A stretch of 16,689 nt of DNA, taken from NCBI GenBank assembly GCA_964530335.1, contig CAZGYG010000066.1, forward strand, positions 1-16,689, in the 5' to 3' direction. The notes below the pieces were generated by a model. That model did no database searches. It saw only the letters and a list, made by a program, of their open reading frames with translations, and was not told the origin of the DNA. Source of the DNA: VGDP01 sp964530335. Its GTDB lineage: Bacteria; Pseudomonadota; Alphaproteobacteria; SP197. This document shows positions 14,690 through 16,689 of this stretch, piece after piece; position 1 is the first letter of the stretch; every line of letters begins with the position of its first letter. The position numbers and the translations under genes are program-made.

Positions 14690-15292
14690 ATGCCGAGAGG
14701 TAAGCCGCAGGACACCTTGCGTTCCGTGCTGGCCGCGGCCAGGTCGTGCACGCTGTGCGCCGCCCACCTGCCGCAGGGGCCCCGGCCGGTGCTGCGGGCG
14801 GGCGCGGGCGCGCGCCTGCTCATCATAGGGCAGGCGCCGGGCCTGCGCGCGCACGCCAGCGGCATCCCGTGGAACGATCCCTCGGGCGACCGCCTGCGCG
14901 CCTGGCTGGCGCTCGAGCGCGAGCGCTTCTACGACGCCGATCGCGTCGCCATCGTGCCGATGGGCTTCTGTTACCCCGGGCGCGACCCCAAGGGCGGCGA
15001 CCGGCCGCCGTGTCCGGAATGCGCGCCGACCTGGCACCCGCGCCTGCTCAAGCACCTGACGAGCCTTTCGCTCACCCTGATGATCGGGCGCTACGCCCAG
15101 GCGCGCTATCTGGGCGCGAAGGCGAGCGTGGACGAGACGGTCAAGGCGTGGCGCGACTGGGGCCCGGAGATCATGCCGCTGCCGCACCCGTCGTGGCGCA
15201 ACAACGCCTGGCTCATGCGCAACCCGTGGTTCGAGGCCGAGCTGGTCCCCGAGCTCCGCCGCCGGGTCGGGCGCGCGCTCGCCGGCGGCTAG
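14690..15292 (+). CDS. Uracil-DNA glycosylase superfamily protein, atypical
   Basis: A 200-residue protein of the UDG superfamily, probably acting in base-excision repair. The water-activating motif appears as LLIIGQAPG (43-51), like the GEAPG of family 4 but with Gln for Glu. GIPWNDPSGDRLR (58-70) replaces the usual GRPFVGxxG loop. The DNA-intercalation motif is LPHPSWRN (164-171). Cys20/Cys23 (SCTLC) with Cys94 and Cys108 or Cys111 (PPCPEC) could hold a 4Fe-4S cluster as in family 4 enzymes; this is inference from spacing. ATG 14690 has AGGA directly abutting it, so a later TTG at 14717 is conceivable. It is convergent with the exporter gene, sharing CTAG at the stops. Confidence 0.78.
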   Translation: MPRGKPQDTLRSVLAAARSCTLCAAHLPQGPRPVLRAGAGARLLIIGQAPGLRAHASGIPWNDPSGDRLRAWLALERERFYDADRVAIVPMGFCYPGRDPKGGDRPPCPECAPTWHPRLLKHLTSLSLTLMIGRYAQARYLGAKASVDETVKAWRDWGPEIMPLPHPSWRNNAWLMRNPWFEAELVPELRRRVGRALAGG

Positions 15293-15298
15293 CCGGCG
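15280..15298. terminator. Hairpin spanning two convergent stop codons
   Basis: CGCCGG (15280-15285) pairs with CCGGCG (15293-15298) around a 7-base loop that contains the shared CTAG stop tetranucleotide. It could serve both convergent genes as a terminator or pause site. There is no T-run on either side, so intrinsic termination is not established. Confidence 0.35.
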
Positions 15299-15924
15299 CG
15301 GATGAGCAGCACGAAGCCGTCGACCAGCGCCGCCACGCCGAAGCCGACGATGACCAGCCCGGACACCCGGGTGACCGTGACCAGCCCCTTTTCGCTGAAG
15401 CGGTCGCGGAACAGCGACGAGCCGCCCGCGAGCGCCATCCACCACGCCGTCGCGCCGACCAGCAGGCCGAAGATCAACGCCGCCGCGTCGGCCCGGGTGG
15501 CGATGAGCTCGTTGACGCCGAGCGCCGAGAACACCGCGAGGAACGCCAGGATGGTGATCGGGTTGGCGAGCGTCAGCGCGAACCCGCCGGCGAAGGCACT
15601 GAGCAGGCTGATGTGGTCCTCGACGAAGACGCCGAAACGCGGCCGGCGCAGGAACGTGACGGCGCCGAGCACGCACAGCACCACGCCCGCGCCGAGCCGC
15701 AGCGACACCTGCTCGTTGGCGATGACTTCGGAGACGTAGCCGATGCCGAGCGCCGCCACGGCGCCGAACACCGTGTCCCCCAGCGCCGCGCCGATCCCCG
15801 TGGCGATGCCGCGCATGTGCCCCTCCTCGATCGAGCGGTGCACGCACATCATCGCGACCGGCCCGGCCGGCACGGCTATGACGAAGCCGATCACCAGCCC
15901 CCTGAGCACGAGCCCTAGATCCAT
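15289..15924 (-). CDS. LysE/RhtB family amino-acid exporter-like protein
   Basis: A 211-residue inner-membrane protein with about six hydrophobic segments, the usual LysE/RhtB size. The family N-terminus is clear: LVIGFVIAVPAGPVAMMCVHRSIEEGHMRGIATGIGAALGD, with the PxGPV signature in the first membrane segment and the GxGAALGD stretch. A later ALTLANPITILAFLAVFSAL matches the second conserved NP region. Substrates in the family are amino acids or derivatives; none can be assigned here. ATG 15924-15922 has AAGG about nine bases upstream; the frame extends seven codons further without support. It is divergent from the SRAP gene, with a candidate promoter in the 90-bp space. Confidence 0.88.
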   Translation of the reverse strand: MDLGLVLRGLVIGFVIAVPAGPVAMMCVHRSIEEGHMRGIATGIGAALGDTVFGAVAALGIGYVSEVIANEQVSLRLGAGVVLCVLGAVTFLRRPRFGVFVEDHISLLSAFAGGFALTLANPITILAFLAVFSALGVNELIATRADAAALIFGLLVGATAWWMALAGGSSLFRDRFSEKGLVTVTRVSGLVIVGFGVAALVDGFVLLIRAG

Positions 15925-15968
15925 GCGCCGGCCCTTACCCCCCAAAACCTCGGGCGCGAAACCGGCGA

Positions 15969-15998
15969 ACTATAGCCACAGGCGGGGCTTCGGTGTAA
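15969..15998 (-). promoter_or_regulatory. Candidate promoter for the LysE-like gene
   Basis: On the minus strand TATAGT (15974-15969) matches five of six -10 consensus positions. A weak -35 candidate, TTACAC (15998-15993), lies 18 bp away. This is about 45 bp before the exporter ATG, in the region divergent from the SRAP gene. Only the -10 is convincing. Confidence 0.35.
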
Positions 15999-16014
15999 CC
16001 CTCGCGCCGGCATC

Positions 16015-16689
16015 ATGTGCGGGCGCTTCACGCTGCGGGCGAGGCCCGAGGAGGTTGCGCGGGCGGCCGGCCAACGGCTCGACCGGCTCGATTTCCGCGC
16101 CCGCTTCAACATCGCCCCGACCCAGCCAGTGCTCGGATTCCGCGCCGGGGCGGCCGTGGCGCTGCGCTGGGGCCTGATCCCGTCGTGGGCGAAGGACGCG
16201 GCCATCGGCCAGCGCCTGATCAACGCCCGCGCCGAGACCGTCGCCGAAAAGCCTTCGTTCCGCGGTCCTTTCCGCCACCGGCGCTGCGCCATCGCCGCCG
16301 ACGGCTTCTATGAGTGGCGGCGCAAGGACGGCGTCAAGCAGGCGTACTTCCTGCGCCTGGTCGGCGACCGTCCCTTCGCCTTCGCCGGCCTGTGGGACGC
16401 CTGGCAAGGGCCCGAGGGCACGGTCGAAAGCTGCGCCATCATCACCACGGCGCCGAACGCGCTGGTGCGACCGATCCACGATCGCATGCCGGTGATCCTG
16501 ACCGGCGACGCGATCGGGCGCTGGATCGCCACGCCCGCCAAGGACGTGAACGACCTGCGCGAGCTGCTGGCACCCTGCCCGCCCGAGGCGATGGACGCGT
16601 ATCCGGTGTCGCGGCACGTCAACAGCCCGGCCAACGACGATGCCGCGTGCATCGCTCCGGTCAACGTGCCCGACGAACCGCCCGGCTAG
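16015..16689 (+). CDS. SRAP domain protein (HMCES/YedK-like abasic-site protein)
   Basis: A 224-residue SOS-response-associated peptidase-fold protein. Family members form a thiazolidine crosslink between Cys2 and abasic sites in single-stranded DNA, shielding them. All key residues are visible: Cys2 in MCGRFTL, Asn70 in LINARAET, Glu100 in DGFYEW, and His155 in VRPIHDRMPVIL. RFNIAPTQPV (30-39) and RWGLIPSWAK (51-60) are also signature segments. ATG 16015 must be the start because Cys2 must follow Met1. No Shine-Dalgarno is evident, so the transcript could be leaderless or weakly translated. The stop TAG is the last codon of the window. A glycosylase-like gene that could produce abasic sites lies about 720 bp upstream. 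Confidence 0.96.
   Translation: MCGRFTLRARPEEVARAAGQRLDRLDFRARFNIAPTQPVLGFRAGAAVALRWGLIPSWAKDAAIGQRLINARAETVAEKPSFRGPFRHRRCAIAADGFYEWRRKDGVKQAYFLRLVGDRPFAFAGLWDAWQGPEGTVESCAIITTAPNALVRPIHDRMPVILTGDAIGRWIATPAKDVNDLRELLAPCPPEAMDAYPVSRHVNSPANDDAACIAPVNVPDEPPG

Noticed and set aside
14499..14865. Minus-strand frames upstream of the first small membrane gene, one with a protein-like stretch near 14590-14690
   Set aside because: Joining them would need a frameshift near 14580, no start with a ribosome site is evident, and part lies under the glycosylase-like gene. A decayed gene remnant is possible but unsupported.

Overview
The window is a 16.7 kb stretch of very GC-rich chromosome (roughly 70% or more in most places) from a proteobacterium. 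The gene order points to an uncultured or draft-quality alphaproteobacterium of the Rhodospirillales type. Three blocks support this: divergent lysC/ubiG, a DUF1178 - amidase - grxC - comF block, and a rodZ-like - ispG - hisS - prfA block. This placement is inference from remembered synteny and motif style, not from a search. A run of exactly 100 N (5966-6065) marks an assembly gap, so contiguity across it rests on scaffolding.

Region 1 (1-5834, all minus strand) reads rodZ-like, ispG, hisS, hemA, prfA, with prfA running off the left edge. The last four are tightly packed: ispG to hisS is 10 bp, hisS to hemA 13 bp, and hemA/prfA overlap in an ATGA. The genes cover cell shape, isoprenoid precursors, histidyl-tRNA, tetrapyrroles and translation termination. 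The hemA gene encodes glutamyl-tRNA reductase (C5 pathway), which is unexpected in an alphaproteobacterium.

Region 2 (6077-9245) lies right of the gap. A FabK/nitronate monooxygenase-like flavoprotein follows lysC on the minus strand with a 5 bp spacer. lysC diverges from ubiG (plus) across a 149 bp region holding a plausible sigma-70 type promoter.

Region 3 (9246-14498) begins with a REP-like double hairpin between ubiG and a DUF1178 gene. An orphan SAM methyltransferase (plus) follows. Next comes a compact minus-strand set read from right to left: two small membrane proteins, a choline-kinase-like phosphotransferase, a HAD phosphatase, comF, grxC and a nitrilase-family amidase. Junctions are mostly overlaps or a few bases, so one transcript is plausible. 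The two small membrane genes sit in a pocket of clearly lower GC.

Region 4 (14499-16689) holds a uracil-DNA-glycosylase-superfamily protein (plus), a LysE/RhtB exporter (minus, sharing its stop tetranucleotide with the glycosylase gene) and an SRAP/HMCES/YedK abasic-site protein (plus) ending exactly at the window end.

Most of the window is recognisable core metabolism. I did not find a convincing undescribed defence or mobile system. The best leads are the C5 hemA placement, the low-GC small-membrane-protein pair, the kinase/phosphatase pair and the atypical glycosylase near an SRAP gene. No tRNA, rRNA, CRISPR array or insertion sequence was seen.
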